Assembly: GCA_020633125.1 (NCBI GenBank)
Contig: JACKEH010000003.1
Span: 140,708-204,707 of the forward strand
Source: Sandaracinus sp.
Lineage (GTDB): Bacteria; Myxococcota_A; Polyangia; Polyangiales; Houyiibacteriaceae
Direction: 5' to 3'
Length of the DNA: 64,000 nt
Within the stretch, counting starts at the first letter, position 1, and every line of letters starts with the position of its first letter. Below the pieces are notes generated by a model, which saw only the letters and a program-made list of their open reading frames with translations, did no database searches and was not told the DNA's origin. The position numbers were made by a program, and so were the translations under genes. Positions 1 through 8,997 of this stretch are shown piece after piece.

Positions 1-1
1 G

Positions 2-337
2 CACGCGCGCGAGCCGAAGGTGAAGTCGATGCTCTACGCGTACCGCACCGCGCTCACCGGCGTGCACCTGCTTCGCACGGGCGAGCTCGAGATGGACCTT
101 CGTCCGCTCGCCGACCGTTACGGCTTCCCCGAGCTTCACGGGTTGGTCGAAGCGAAGCGGCGCGGCGAAGAGAAGGGCGCGCTCGATCCCGAAGACGACG
201 CGCGACACCGCGCGCGATGGCCCGAGCTCGAGGCGATGCTCGCCGCGGCGCTCGAACGCTCGAGCCTCCCGCACGACGTCCCGAACCGCGACGCGATGAG
301 CGCGTGGTTGGTCGAGCGCCGCCTGCGCGCGCTCTGA
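2..337 (+). CDS. Predicted nucleotidyltransferase, C-terminal part (5' end outside window)
   Basis: The reading frame is open to the left edge and ends at the TGA at 335-337, so only about 111 C-terminal residues are seen. The segment KVKSMLYAYRTALTGVHLLR, followed by GELE and a conserved charged helix, resembles the C-terminal part of the COG3541-type predicted nucleotidyltransferases (DNA polymerase beta fold), whose catalytic residues lie upstream of this window. A GTG at 20 lies inside the conserved block, so it is unlikely to be the true start. Recognition rests on motif memory alone; the exact substrate is unknown. Confidence 0.55.
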   Translation, partial: HAREPKVKSMLYAYRTALTGVHLLRTGELEMDLRPLADRYGFPELHGLVEAKRRGEEKGALDPEDDARHRARWPELEAMLAAALERSSLPHDVPNRDAMSAWLVERRLRAL

Positions 338-400
338 CGGGAGGGCCTCGTGGCGGCGACGGGGCAGCTTCCCTCCGAACTGGCGTATTCTCGGAAACCC

Positions 401-1507
401 ATGACCACCGAGGACATCCAGGATCGCGTCGACGCCCTCCTCGAAGAGGCGGACAAGCTCGACTACGGCCCCGAGCGCATCGCCAAATGCGAAGAAGCGG
501 TGCGGCTCGCCGACGAGGCGAAGCACGACGTCGCCGCGTACGACGCGCGCCTCGGGTTGATTCAGGCCGCGGTCTTCGGCGGTTGGCCCGAGAAGGGCCT
601 CGTCGCCTTCGGCTGGTGCGTGGCCAAGGTCGACGCCGAGCCCGAGCGCTTCCGCGAGTCGCGGGCTCTGGCGGGCTTCGGCATGCTCGGCATCGATCTG
701 CTCTGGGTCTACAAGTGGATGACGCTGCAGGTGCCTTGGTACCCGCAGCTCGCGCGCAAGCAGATCGACGAGACGCTCGACGACATGGAGCGTCGCTACC
801 GAAAGCACGGTCTCTCGCTTCGCCCGGTGCACATGAACCGCACCCGCGTCGCGCAGGAATGCGATCCGGATCCGGCGGCCGCGAAAGCCCACTACGACAA
901 ATGGCAGTGGTCGCCGCGCGATCACTACGCCGACTGCGAGGCGTGCGAGATCAGCTTTCGCGTGGACTACCTCGTCGAGCGCAAGGAATACGAGCGGGCC
1001 TTCGAGGTCGCCAAGCCCTTGCTCTCGGGGGCCAAGAAGTGTGCGGAGGTGCCCCACGTCACCTACGGCTACCTGCTGGCGCCCGCCCGGGAGCTCGGGC
1101 TCGACGAGCTCGCGGAGAGCTTCTCGAGCAAGGGGCTCGCGCTCGTCGAAGGGCAGCGCGATTTCGTGGCGACCACGGGTCAACACGTCGCGCACCTCGT
1201 CGCACGCGGCGACCTCGATCGTGCGCTCGAGCTCTTCGAGCGACACCTGCCCTTCGCGGTCGGCAACCGCATTCCGAAGCGTGTGCTCGACTATTACGTG
1301 GTCGGGCGCGACCTCTTCACCGCGCTCGCCGACGCGGGTCGCGACGCGACGCTTCGCGCGCCGAAGGAGCTCGGCTACCGCGGCGATCCGAAGGACCTGC
1401 GGGCGATCGCCACGCATTTCGCGACGGAAGCGAAGCCGATCGCGGCGAAGTTCGACGCACGCAACGGCAACGACCTCGTCAGCCGACGCGCGGGTTTCGT
1501 CGGCTGA
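401..1507 (+). CDS. Hypothetical helical-repeat protein
   Basis: A 368-aa protein without signal peptide or membrane segment, predicted cytoplasmic. It is rich in Ala, Glu, Arg and Leu with regularly spaced helices that look like TPR/solenoid units, for example near residues 15-60 and 230-330. I do not recognise a named family. The frame can be extended to a GTG at 350, but the ATG at 401 opens the helical part (MTTEDIQDRVDALLEEA) and the stretch before it looks non-coding. It follows the nucleotidyltransferase by 63 bases on the same strand and converges with the next gene, whose stop lies only 12 bases away. Confidence 0.75.
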   Translation: MTTEDIQDRVDALLEEADKLDYGPERIAKCEEAVRLADEAKHDVAAYDARLGLIQAAVFGGWPEKGLVAFGWCVAKVDAEPERFRESRALAGFGMLGIDLLWVYKWMTLQVPWYPQLARKQIDETLDDMERRYRKHGLSLRPVHMNRTRVAQECDPDPAAAKAHYDKWQWSPRDHYADCEACEISFRVDYLVERKEYERAFEVAKPLLSGAKKCAEVPHVTYGYLLAPARELGLDELAESFSSKGLALVEGQRDFVATTGQHVAHLVARGDLDRALELFERHLPFAVGNRIPKRVLDYYVVGRDLFTALADAGRDATLRAPKELGYRGDPKDLRAIATHFATEAKPIAAKFDARNGNDLVSRRAGFVG

Positions 1508-1519
1508 CGAGAGGCCACG

Positions 1520-2776
1520 TCAGCTGGACGTGCGCTCGGACGCGTCACGCGCCTCGCCCGAAACCACCTCGTCCTCGTCGTGGTCCGAGTCGTCATCCTC
1601 TGGAAACGCATCCGAGAACGCTCCCTCGTCGCCGTCGCGCGGTCGCTCGTCCGGGAGGTCCCGCAGGCCCGCCACCTCGCCGACCACGATCCCGTCGCAC
1701 CCACGGCAACGTTCGAGCGCCGCGGGAAGCCGCGTGCGGCACGACGAGCAGCGCGGACGTCGAATGCTCGCGAGCGCGACCGCGAGCGCGGGGATCACGA
1801 GCAAGACCAACGAGGCCGCCGAAGTGCCGTAACGTGGCGCGAGAAAGATCTCGCCGACCAGCGCGACCGCGAACCCGCCGATCGCGGCCGCCGCACGCGG
1901 CCCCGGAAGCGGGACGCGGTAGACGTGCCGCTCGACCTCGTGGTCCTCCTCGCCCCAGCTCGCCTCGGCGCGCGCGTCGCCTTCGGGGTCGGACGGGAGT
2001 GGGAGCACGTCGCGGGGTCTCGGCTCGGGCAGCGCGGCCAACCCGAGGATCTCGCGTGTCGCGTCGAGGCGGGACGCGAGCGCTTCGCGCGCCCGACGAA
2101 ACGCGACCTCCGCGTTGGCCGGCAGGACCTTCTCGATCGCCTTCACCTCGGCGGTCGGCTCGTCGCGGAGGCGCGTCTGCAACGCGACCAACCACGCGAG
2201 GCTCTCGGTCGGCAACCCACCGACGAACTCGTGCGACCACGAGGTGTGGGCCGTGCGTCCGTCGAGAAAACCCGACGCCTCGTAGCGGTGCGCGTCGCGC
2301 GCGGCGAGCACGCCGAAGCCGAGGTACACGGCGGTCACGCTCGCGAGCGCGTCGGCCTGCTCGTCCTCTTCGTCTTCCGGCGCGTCGCGGTAACCGTGTG
2401 GCCGCGCGTCGAGGCGGTGCACCGCTCGGTAGGCCTCGGCGATGGCCTGCACCGCGTGACCGAGCATCGCGTCCATCGGGCGCACTTCGAAGAGCGCGAT
2501 CTCGATCGCGCCGTCGTGAACCTCGTCGAAGAGGATCGGGACGACGGTCTCCTCCGCCGCGAAGGCACGCAGCTCGATGCGAAGGTCGAGCCCCGCGTGC
2601 GCGGCGAGGCGGCGCAGCAAGGTGCGCACGCCGGTCGGGCTCTCGTCGTAGGTGTCGGGGAACGAGGCCGCGTCGGGAAAGACCGCGGGCTGCGTGAGCC
2701 AAGGCCCGGCACCGAAACGCCCGACGAGCTCTTGCATCGCGTCGAGCAGCCAGACCTCTTCTTCAGGCTTCGGCAT
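1520..2776 (-). CDS. Membrane protein with C-terminal zinc-ribbon-like motif, unknown function
   Basis: 418 aa. The first ~290 residues are soluble and acidic. Two hydrophobic segments follow at about 297-340, then a CxxC-x12-CxxC zinc-ribbon-like motif (CSSCRTRLPAALERCRGC) at about 345-365 and a strongly acidic tail. The arrangement suggests an inner-membrane-anchored protein with a cytoplasmic metal-binding knuckle. No family recognised. It may be co-transcribed with the small membrane gene upstream on the same strand (62-bp gap). Confidence 0.75.
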   Translation of the reverse strand: MPKPEEEVWLLDAMQELVGRFGAGPWLTQPAVFPDAASFPDTYDESPTGVRTLLRRLAAHAGLDLRIELRAFAAEETVVPILFDEVHDGAIEIALFEVRPMDAMLGHAVQAIAEAYRAVHRLDARPHGYRDAPEDEEDEQADALASVTAVYLGFGVLAARDAHRYEASGFLDGRTAHTSWSHEFVGGLPTESLAWLVALQTRLRDEPTAEVKAIEKVLPANAEVAFRRAREALASRLDATREILGLAALPEPRPRDVLPLPSDPEGDARAEASWGEEDHEVERHVYRVPLPGPRAAAAIGGFAVALVGEIFLAPRYGTSAASLVLLVIPALAVALASIRRPRCSSCRTRLPAALERCRGCDGIVVGEVAGLRDLPDERPRDGDEGAFSDAFPEDDDSDHDEDEVVSGEARDASERTSS

Positions 2777-2838
2777 GTGTCGACGCTAGCAGCGTCGTGC
2801 GTCGGCGCTCGTGGACGACGCGGACGCGAAGCGGTCGT

Positions 2839-3222
2839 TCAGTCCTCGTCGTCGTCGAGCAGCTCGGGCGGGATCACGACGCCGGCGCGCGCGTACGCGA
2901 GCATCCAGGGCAGCTCCAAGATTCGCGCGAGGAAGATGGCGGGAAGGAGCGCTTCTTCCGGCGAGGCGCGACCCACGAAGGGCTCGGGCCAGAGCAACAT
3001 GAGGAGCAACGAGCCGTGCGCTGCAGAGCCGACGGCCATCAAGGTGCGCGAGATGCGACCGAGCCATCCGCGGCTCACGTAGAGCAGCAAGAGCGGGGCG
3101 AGCGTGCGCACCGCTTCCGAGGCGATGGTCGGGAGCAAGGTGCCCGCGACCACGACGGCGAGCAGCGGCCACCAGCGGGGGCGCCAACCGACGTTCGGGT
3201 CTTCGGGCTCGGTGTCGCTCAC
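2839..3222 (-). CDS. Small hypothetical membrane protein
   Basis: 127 aa with three to four hydrophobic segments (about residues 15-36, 40-54, 62-80, 92-112) between charged ends; the N-terminus (MSDTEPEDP) and C-terminus (LLDDDED) are both acidic. No family recognised. It lies 62 bp upstream of the zinc-ribbon membrane gene on the same strand, so the two could form a small operon. Upstream lies a 600-bp repeat-filled gap, so its promoter must be in or next to the repeat arrays. Confidence 0.65.
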   Translation of the reverse strand: MSDTEPEDPNVGWRPRWWPLLAVVVAGTLLPTIASEAVRTLAPLLLLYVSRGWLGRISRTLMAVGSAAHGSLLLMLLWPEPFVGRASPEEALLPAIFLARILELPWMLAYARAGVVIPPELLDDDED

Positions 3223-3294
3223 GGAGCTGCGTCATAGCACCGGCGGACGATGGATGCCGGACCGTGGCGGTGGCAGGTGTCAGTGGCCGGGGCG

Positions 3295-3429
3295 GTGGCC
3301 GTGGCCGTGTCGGTGGCCGTGTCGGTGGCCGTGTCGGTGGCCGTGTCGGTGGCCGTGTCGGTGGCCGTGTCGGTGGCCGTGCCGGTGGCCGTGCCGGTGG
3401 TTCGTGTCGGTGGCCGTGTCGGTGGCCGT
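3295..3429 (+). repeat. 12-bp tandem array, unit GTGGCCGTGTCG
   Basis: About eleven near-perfect copies of GTGGCCGTGTCG (a double hexamer); some copies have GTGCCG in the second half. It is non-coding between two minus-strand genes, although open frames run through it because the unit is a multiple of three. It starts the 600-bp gap 3223-3822, which holds three arrays and nothing else recognisable. Confidence 0.95.
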
Positions 3430-3458
3430 CAGGCCGTGAGTGCCGTGGAGCGGGCGCC

Positions 3459-3785
3459 GTCTCGTTCTCGGACTCCGTCTCCCGTCTCTGTCTCGGAGAC
3501 TGCGTCCTGTCTCGATGTGTCTCCTGTCTCGGACTTGCGTCTCCGTCTTCAAGACTGCGTCTCCGTCTCTGGACTGGTGTCTCCGGTCTCCGGACTCCTG
3601 TCTCCGTCATCCTGCGACGCAATGTCTCCGTCTCGGACAGTGTGGCTCTTCTCGACTCTGTTGTCCACTCGGTCTTCAGACTCCTTCGTCTCCGTCTCGG
3701 ACTCCGTCTCCGTCTCGGACTCCGTCTCCGTCTCGGACCTCCGTCTCCGTCTCGGACTCTGTCTCCGTCTCGGACTCCGTCTCCA
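3459..3785 (+). repeat. Hexanucleotide array, GTCTCC/GTCTCG/GACTCC
   Basis: About 325 bp of imperfect hexamers built from GTCTCC, GTCTCG and GACTCC, most regular at 3690-3785. Phase slips and substitutions suggest an old, decaying array. The open frames across it translate to low-complexity Ser/Arg/Thr strings with no coding character. Confidence 0.9.
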
Positions 3786-3792
3786 AAGACAT

Positions 3793-3820
3793 GGGCACGG
3801 GCACGGGCGCGGGCGCGGGC
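3793..3820 (-). repeat. Short GGGCAC/GGGCGC hexamer array
   Basis: Four to five units of GGGCAC/GGGCGC (reverse complement GTGCCC), in the opposite orientation to the two arrays just upstream, directly before the stop codon of the next minus-strand gene. Confidence 0.85.
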
Positions 3821-3822
3821 AG

Positions 3823-4920
3823 CTACAAGAGGATCCGCAGCCCCGCCGTCGGCGTCGTCATCCGCACCGTCGCGTCCGGCACGTCGCTCGGCTCGAGCGT
3901 CAGATGGTCGACCCCGAGCACCAGCTCGAGCCCACGCGTCAGCAGGATGCCGACGGTCCAACGCAGCGCGATCGACCACGAACGGCCGAGGCGTCCGATC
4001 GCCGCGTCGAAGAGGGTCGAGAAGCGCCGCCCTTCCCCACCGAAGCCGAAGACCAGCTCGCCGCCATGCACGGGCCCGAGGCTGTCGCGCAGCCGAAGCG
4101 CCGACACACCGACCCGCAAGAAGCCACGCTCGCCGTCGATCAAACGCACCGCGCCCCCGAAGCGCGTGAGCCCGAGCGTCGTCTCCCCGTCCGCGAGGAG
4201 CGCGTAGGCCAGGTCGAGGTCGACCGAACGCCGGAACTGCACGCGGCCGTCGAACGAGGTCCGGAGGATGCGGCCGTCGAAGCCGTGCATGCGGGTGGGT
4301 CCGACGTCGAGCGCGAGGTGCGCGCGCGTGCGGCGGGTCGGCGACACCCGCGGCGCGTCGACCTCTTCTTCGATCACGGGCGCCTTCTCCGCCGCCACGA
4401 CCGGTGTCGCCACCACCGCGGTCGCACCCACCCAACCGGCGAGCGCTGGATCGGGGCAGACCTCCCCACGTGGCTCCGCCGGACCGACCTCGACCGGCGC
4501 GGTCGACACGACACGCGCAGGGGGCGCCTCCACCACGACCCGTGGACCCACCGCGACGCTCGGTCGCGAGGGGGCGACGCGGCTGGGGGCGACGTGCGCG
4601 GCCCGCACCGTCGCTCGGCCTGCCCGTGCACGCACCGTCGGCGCCGCAGGCGTGAGCAGACGACGCGCGACCGGCCCACGAACCCGCGTGCTCCCGCCCG
4701 ACGAGGGTCGCGCGGTGCCCCGCGATCCACGCGAAGAGCCCGACCAACCCGAGCCCGACGATCCAGAGTCCGAGTCCGAGCTGCTCGAGTCCGAGTCGCG
4801 GCTCCGCGACGAGCCCGAGTCGTTCGACTCCCCGCGTACCGCACCGCTGACCCGCGAGAGCTGTGCGTGCGCCGGCGCCACCGAGAGCACGACCAGCGCG
4901 ACCAAGATCCCTCTCCCCAT
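3823..4920 (-). CDS. Secreted protein, Ser/Gly-rich linker plus barrel-like C-terminus
   Basis: 365 aa. Residues 1-20 form a signal peptide (MGRGILVALVVLSVAPAHAQ, likely cut after AHA). A Ser/Asp/Gly-rich low-complexity segment follows at about 30-65, then a Pro/Ala/Val-rich linker. The last ~155 residues have short alternating amphipathic strands and an apolar C-terminus (RILL), as in small outer-membrane beta-barrel or surface proteins. The family is not recognised, so the outer-membrane location is an inference. Transcribed divergently from the DUF1588 gene across a 300-bp gap. Confidence 0.7.
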   Translation of the reverse strand: MGRGILVALVVLSVAPAHAQLSRVSGAVRGESNDSGSSRSRDSDSSSSDSDSGSSGSGWSGSSRGSRGTARPSSGGSTRVRGPVARRLLTPAAPTVRARAGRATVRAAHVAPSRVAPSRPSVAVGPRVVVEAPPARVVSTAPVEVGPAEPRGEVCPDPALAGWVGATAVVATPVVAAEKAPVIEEEVDAPRVSPTRRTRAHLALDVGPTRMHGFDGRILRTSFDGRVQFRRSVDLDLAYALLADGETTLGLTRFGGAVRLIDGERGFLRVGVSALRLRDSLGPVHGGELVFGFGGEGRRFSTLFDAAIGRLGRSWSIALRWTVGILLTRGLELVLGVDHLTLEPSDVPDATVRMTTPTAGLRILL

Positions 4921-5220
4921 GGCCCCGAGCTTGGTTCGCGCCCGCGCTCGAATCCGTCAGTCCACGTGAAGAATGGTCAAGCGCGACCCTTCCCGTTGAA
5001 TGCGGACGAGCCACGCCGCTTCGCGCCGAACGCGGACCCGCGGGCCGCGGCATGTAAGACCCGCGACAGATCCGTCTTTCGTCTTCCGTCCCGAGGCCAG
5101 ACGAAGAGAGACGGCGCCCCCGATCCCCCCGCTACACCGAGATCGGCGAACACGGGGGTCGTGCCCGAATCACGGTCCCCGCGTTCGTCCCCCGTGCGGA
5201 CCCCCGCGAAGGAGGATCGG
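4921..5220. other. Divergent intergenic region, 300 bp
   Basis: Lies between the start of the secreted barrel-like gene (minus) and the start of the DUF1588 gene (plus), so it should hold both promoters. A purine-rich stretch (GAAGGAGG at 5208-5215) precedes the ATG at 5221 at ribosome-binding distance. No gene or hairpin stands out. Confidence 0.5.
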
Positions 5221-6807
5221 ATGCAGCGAGGTACCGTGGTGCTCCTGGCCGTTTGCGCCGCGTGCTCGGGCACGATCGGCGACGTCGGCGGAAGCGACGA
5301 CGACGACCGCGAGAGACCGGGCGCGTGCTCGGGCTCTCGTTGCCCCGAAGAACCCGGGGAGCTCGTGCTCCCGACCTTCGCCGAGCTCGCGTCCTACGAC
5401 CGCCTCACCAAACCGGAGTACCGCTACGTCGTCGCGGACCTGCTCGAAGGCACCGACGCGAGCGCCGCACTCGCCGCCGTCGACGCCTTCGCGGAGAACA
5501 ACTACGCGGGCTACTACCAGAACCACACGTACCTCCAGGCCGAGCCCCGCCTGGCCGCGTTGCAGCTCAGCCTCGCGAGCGCGTTGGCCACCGCGTTCCC
5601 GCGCTCGGACACCTACCGAGCGCTCTGCACCGCCAACAACTGCGGCCCCGCGCTGGTCGACCGCCTCCTCCCGCGCATCTGGAAGCGCGCGATCTCCCCC
5701 GAGGAGCGCGTCACCCTCCTCGAAGAACACGCCGAGCTGCCCGAGACGCTCTTTCTCACCCGCGTCTTCGCGTCGCCCTTCTTCCACTTCAAGATCTTCG
5801 CGCAGACGCCCGAGACGCCCCGCGAGGTCGCACGCAAGCACGCGAATCTGCTCTCGTTTTCGATCGCCGGCACCTTCGTCGACGAGGCCATGCAGGCCGA
5901 CCTCGACGCCGGCCAGCTCGACGACCCGGCCGGCTTCGAGCCCCACGTGCGCCGCCTGCTCGCGACCCATTCGCGCCGCTTCGCCCGCCTCTTCCTGCCG
6001 CAATGGCTCGGCCTCTCCTCGCTCGCCGAGCAGGCGGACGACTACGACGGCGTCGCGCTTCGCAAGGTGATGGCCGAGCCCGCCGAGCTCTTCGCCGCGC
6101 TCCTCGTCGACGGCGAAGACGTCGGCCCGCTCCTCGCCGCCGACTTCCAGGTCGTCGAGTCCGACCTCGCGAACCTCTACGAGCTCGAGGCGCCCTCCGA
6201 AGGCTGGGCCCGCCGCGAAGGCCGCGCGACGCTCTTCGGCACCGCGGCCCTGAGCGCGCTCTTCGTCGACCACGAGACCGGCTTCCCCAACCCGATCCGC
6301 CGCGGCTCCTACGTCGTCAACCGCCTCCTCTGCCGCGACATCCGCTTCCCCTCGAGCGCGGTGCAGTCGGAGATCGACGCCATCCTCGAGAGCGTCCCCG
6401 AAGGCCTCTCGCCGCCCGAGCGCATGGCCTACCTACGCTCGCACGACACCTGCGCCTCCTGCCACGAGCAGTTCGATCACTTCGGCCTCGCGCTCGAAGA
6501 GATCGGCGCGCTCGGCGAGACGCTCACGACCTACTACACCGGCGACCCGATCGAAGCCTCGGGCTCCGTCGGCGAGCTGCACTACGCGAGCTCGGTCGAC
6601 TTCGCGCAGCAGCTCGGCCACTCGCGCGAGCTTCAGACCTGCTTCGCCGCCCAGGTGCACACCTACTTCGCGGGTGGCTCCCACGTCGAATCGAACCGGC
6701 GCCTACGCGCCCACGCCGACCTCGTCTACGGCGCGGCGATCGAAGACGTCGTCGTCGACGCGGCGCTGCGTGCCCTTCCTCTCGAAGCCGCAGGAGAAGC
6801 GCGATGA
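5221..6807 (+). CDS. DUF1588/DUF1592-family c-type-cytochrome-like lipoprotein
   Basis: 528 aa. The N-terminus is a signal peptide with candidate lipid Cys at residue 12 or 15. The C-terminal part has the DUF1588 pattern: a segment with PIRRGSYVVNRLLC, then CASCHEQFDHFGLALEEIG at about residues 411-429, where CxxCH is a covalent-haem motif. The middle fits DUF1592/DUF1595, families found in Planctomycetes and Myxococcota and nearly always paired with a DUF1552 protein. The ATG at 5221, with GGAGG upstream, is chosen because it opens the signal peptide; the frame itself stays open much further upstream. Its stop overlaps the next start (ATGA, 6804-6807). Biological role unknown. Confidence 0.88.
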   Translation: MQRGTVVLLAVCAACSGTIGDVGGSDDDDRERPGACSGSRCPEEPGELVLPTFAELASYDRLTKPEYRYVVADLLEGTDASAALAAVDAFAENNYAGYYQNHTYLQAEPRLAALQLSLASALATAFPRSDTYRALCTANNCGPALVDRLLPRIWKRAISPEERVTLLEEHAELPETLFLTRVFASPFFHFKIFAQTPETPREVARKHANLLSFSIAGTFVDEAMQADLDAGQLDDPAGFEPHVRRLLATHSRRFARLFLPQWLGLSSLAEQADDYDGVALRKVMAEPAELFAALLVDGEDVGPLLAADFQVVESDLANLYELEAPSEGWARREGRATLFGTAALSALFVDHETGFPNPIRRGSYVVNRLLCRDIRFPSSAVQSEIDAILESVPEGLSPPERMAYLRSHDTCASCHEQFDHFGLALEEIGALGETLTTYYTGDPIEASGSVGELHYASSVDFAQQLGHSRELQTCFAAQVHTYFAGGSHVESNRRLRAHADLVYGAAIEDVVVDAALRALPLEAAGEAR

Positions 6808-8075
6808 AGCGACGTCATTTCTTGCGCGCCCTCGGCGCCGCCACGCTCACCCCGGCGCTCGCCAACCTCGACCGCCTCGGCGCGATCGCCCACGCGCAGA
6901 GCCCGAAACGCGTCGTCTTCGTGCGCTCGCTCTTCGACTTTCGCGACCGCGGCCGCACCACCGTGCTCGCCGACCTCGCGCCGCTCGCACCATGGCTCGA
7001 TCGCCTCACCGTCGTGACGGGCCTCGACGCGGTCGGAGACGGCAGCGAGTACCACAACGCCAAGCAGATCCGTTTCCTCACGAGCTGCACGCCGACCAAC
7101 CGCACGTTTCAGACCTTCGGCGGCGGCGCCTTCGACGGCAAGTCCGCGGACCTCGTGGTCGGCGATCACCTGCAGGCCCAACACGGCTCGCGCATCGGCA
7201 CGTTGATCCTCGGCGCCTACCCCTACTCGGACTCGAGCCTGCACACGACCTTCGAGTCGGTCTCCTTCACGAGCAAACGCCAATACGTGCGCCCCGAATA
7301 CGATCTCGGCGCCGTGCGCACCGCGATCGCCGGCTACGCGGACTTCTGCACCGGCTCCGAGACCCGCGTCGACGTGCCCGCGCTCGAACGCGAGATTCGC
7401 GTGATCGACGCGCTCCTCGCCGACCTCGCGCGCTCGCGTCGAAACGTCGCCACCGAAGTGAGCGCCCAGGTCGAACAGCTCGAAGCGCAATGGGCCGCCC
7501 TTCGCGACGACCGCCGGCGCGCGATCGAGAGCGACCCCGAGTGCCTCACCGCCCGCACCACGCCGCTCGCTCACGACTACACCCGTCACGCCGCGACCCC
7601 GGCCGCCTTCGACCCCCGCCTGCGCGAGATGAACCACGCCGCCGCGCTCGCCCTTCGCACGCGCTACGCGAGCGCCGTCACCCTCAACTACAACTTCTCC
7701 GGCCACGGCCAGCCCGGCGTCCCCGGCTACCACGACCACACCCACCCCGGCGGCTTCTCGCGTCCGCCCAACGGCAACGAGCTCGCCGACCTCGACGGCC
7801 TCTCGCGCTTCCAAGTGCAGATGCTCGCGCACCTCCTCCGCGAGCTCGCCGACTTCGGCATTCTCGACGACACCCTCGTCGTCTACTCACCGCACGAACG
7901 CCCGACCCACGATCACGCGGACGTGCCGGTGATCGCGATCAACGGACCTCGCACCGGGACGCGCACCAGCGACCGGCGCATTCACGACGTCGCGCGCGAC
8001 GTGCTGGCGTGGGCCGGTGTGCCAGGCGCGGACGACTTCGGTGGGGAACGCTCACGCGGTGGTGTGCTGACGTGA
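6804..8075 (+). CDS. DUF1552 family protein, Tat-exported
   Basis: 423 aa. A twin-arginine signal occupies the N-terminus (MKRRHFLRALGAA, then a hydrophobic core and AHA cleavage at about residue 31). The body matches the DUF1552 pattern: an N-terminal VVFVRSLFD block, the HNAKQIRFLTSC region, and a C-terminal NGNELADLDGLSRFQVQML block with PNGNE and a following helix. It is translationally coupled to the DUF1588 gene by a 4-nt overlap. The pair is assumed to act together in the periplasm or at the surface. DUF1552 proteins resemble sulfatase/alkaline-phosphatase-like folds, but no reaction is established. Confidence 0.9.
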   Translation: MKRRHFLRALGAATLTPALANLDRLGAIAHAQSPKRVVFVRSLFDFRDRGRTTVLADLAPLAPWLDRLTVVTGLDAVGDGSEYHNAKQIRFLTSCTPTNRTFQTFGGGAFDGKSADLVVGDHLQAQHGSRIGTLILGAYPYSDSSLHTTFESVSFTSKRQYVRPEYDLGAVRTAIAGYADFCTGSETRVDVPALEREIRVIDALLADLARSRRNVATEVSAQVEQLEAQWAALRDDRRRAIESDPECLTARTTPLAHDYTRHAATPAAFDPRLREMNHAAALALRTRYASAVTLNYNFSGHGQPGVPGYHDHTHPGGFSRPPNGNELADLDGLSRFQVQMLAHLLRELADFGILDDTLVVYSPHERPTHDHADVPVIAINGPRTGTRTSDRRIHDVARDVLAWAGVPGADDFGGERSRGGVLT

Positions 8076-8228
8076 ACGTGGACGCGACGCTCGAACGGAG
8101 TGGTGGCCGTTCGAGCGTCACGGCGTGATCGCCCGCGCGTGCCCTCTCGGGACGGCCCTCTCGAAAGGCACGCGCGGGCCACGCGTTTCGGTTGTGGCCC
8201 CCTCGCAGGCGCAGACGAGTACCGAGTC

Positions 8229-8525
8229 CACTCGCGAGTCGTGTCGTGCGCGCGAGCTCACGACGCACGACTCGCACGCGAACATCTCCACTCGCGAGTC
8301 GAGCGCGCCGCGACCACGAACGCTCCCCCACTCGCGAGTCGTGTCGTGCGCGCGAGCTCACGACGCGACCTCGCACCGCACCGAGCTGCTCGTGTCGCTC
8401 GTTGGCTCGTCCTTCTCCTCGCGCGAATCCCCACGCGCCGGCTCCACCGCCTCACGCACGCCGTCGTTCGCGAACCCGAGCCCACCCCGAACGGCGCGCC
8501 GTGTCGTGCGCGAAGCTCACGACGC
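8229..8525 (+). repeat. Hairpin-forming direct repeat, three copies
   Basis: An identical 38-bp block occurs at 8229-8266 and 8329-8366, exactly 100 bp apart. A shorter variant with one base deleted lies at 8501-8525. Each contains GTCGTG ... CACGAC as inverted arms around an approximately 10-nt loop. The 12-bp left edge CACTCGCGAGTC, itself nearly palindromic, also occurs alone at 8289-8300. Noncoding. Confidence 0.85.
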
Positions 8526-8679
8526 GGAGTAGCGAGCACCCGCGTCGCTCGAGCCGCACGAGCGAGCACGGGTCGTGTCACGCGCGCAGCTCGTGACGCG
8601 AGCCGATCCTCCCTTCCCGCCGTCGAACCCAAATCCCGCAGGACCGGCACGTCGGTCGATTGCCTCGCTCGAGCAAGGG

Positions 8680-8783
8680 CGCGCGGGACGCGACGGACCG
8701 GTTCGTGGTGACTTTCGAGTCGACACGCCCTGCGTGTCGCCTCGAAACCTGGTCGCCCGAACCGGACCGGCGTGTCCCGCGCG
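8680..8783. repeat. Long imperfect hairpin (104 nt)
   Basis: Outer arms 8680-8705 and 8758-8783 are complementary at 23 of 26 positions. Inner arms 8713-8728 and 8732-8747 are complementary at 15 of 16 positions around a 3-nt loop (CCT). Only a short bulged part joins the two stems, so the whole could fold into one rod. No T-run follows on either strand, so a simple terminator is unlikely. Confidence 0.8.
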
Positions 8784-8810
8784 ACCGACACGTCCATCGC
8801 TCGAGCCACC

Positions 8811-8862
8811 GAGCTCACCCAGACACCGAGACACCGAGCTCACACCGAGACACCGAGACACC
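8811..8862 (+). repeat. GAGACACC / GAGCTCACC tandem repeat
   Basis: Two tandem ~26-bp units, each made of GAGCTCAC followed by ACACCGAGACACC-type words. It sits between the long hairpin and the DUF2202 promoter region. Confidence 0.75.
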
Positions 8863-8997
8863 GAGCGACTCGCTCGAGCCCCTGCGACGCCCTGCGACGC
8901 GTCACACGACAACTGCAACGCAAAGACAGATTGTCGCACCCAAAACATCAACAAAATCCAAACCTTCGACGGCCTCGCGCTTGCAGTCTCGGCAAGC

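Larger units (their letters stand above)
8076..8997. other. Structured non-coding region, 920 bp
   Basis: No open frame here has normal codon composition for this window. It contains repeated hairpin-forming units (8229-8525), a long imperfect hairpin (8680-8783) and a GAGACACC array (8811-8862), each listed separately, with many GAGCTC and CTCGCTCGAG words between them. The last ~110 bases (8890-8997) are less repetitive and less GC-rich (AAACATCAACAAAATCCAAA near 8941) and probably carry the promoter of the DUF2202 gene. Confidence 0.6.

Noticed and set aside
3250..6807. Very long open frame (about 1185 codons) starting in the hexamer arrays
   Set aside because: Only the part from 5221 has a start with signal peptide and coding character; the upstream frame reads low-complexity repeat and antisense of the barrel-like gene.
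8080..8997. Small coding genes in the structured gap
   Set aside because: Open frames are short Arg/Ser/Thr/Pro strings in several overlapping frames and lack start context; no G/C third-position pattern.
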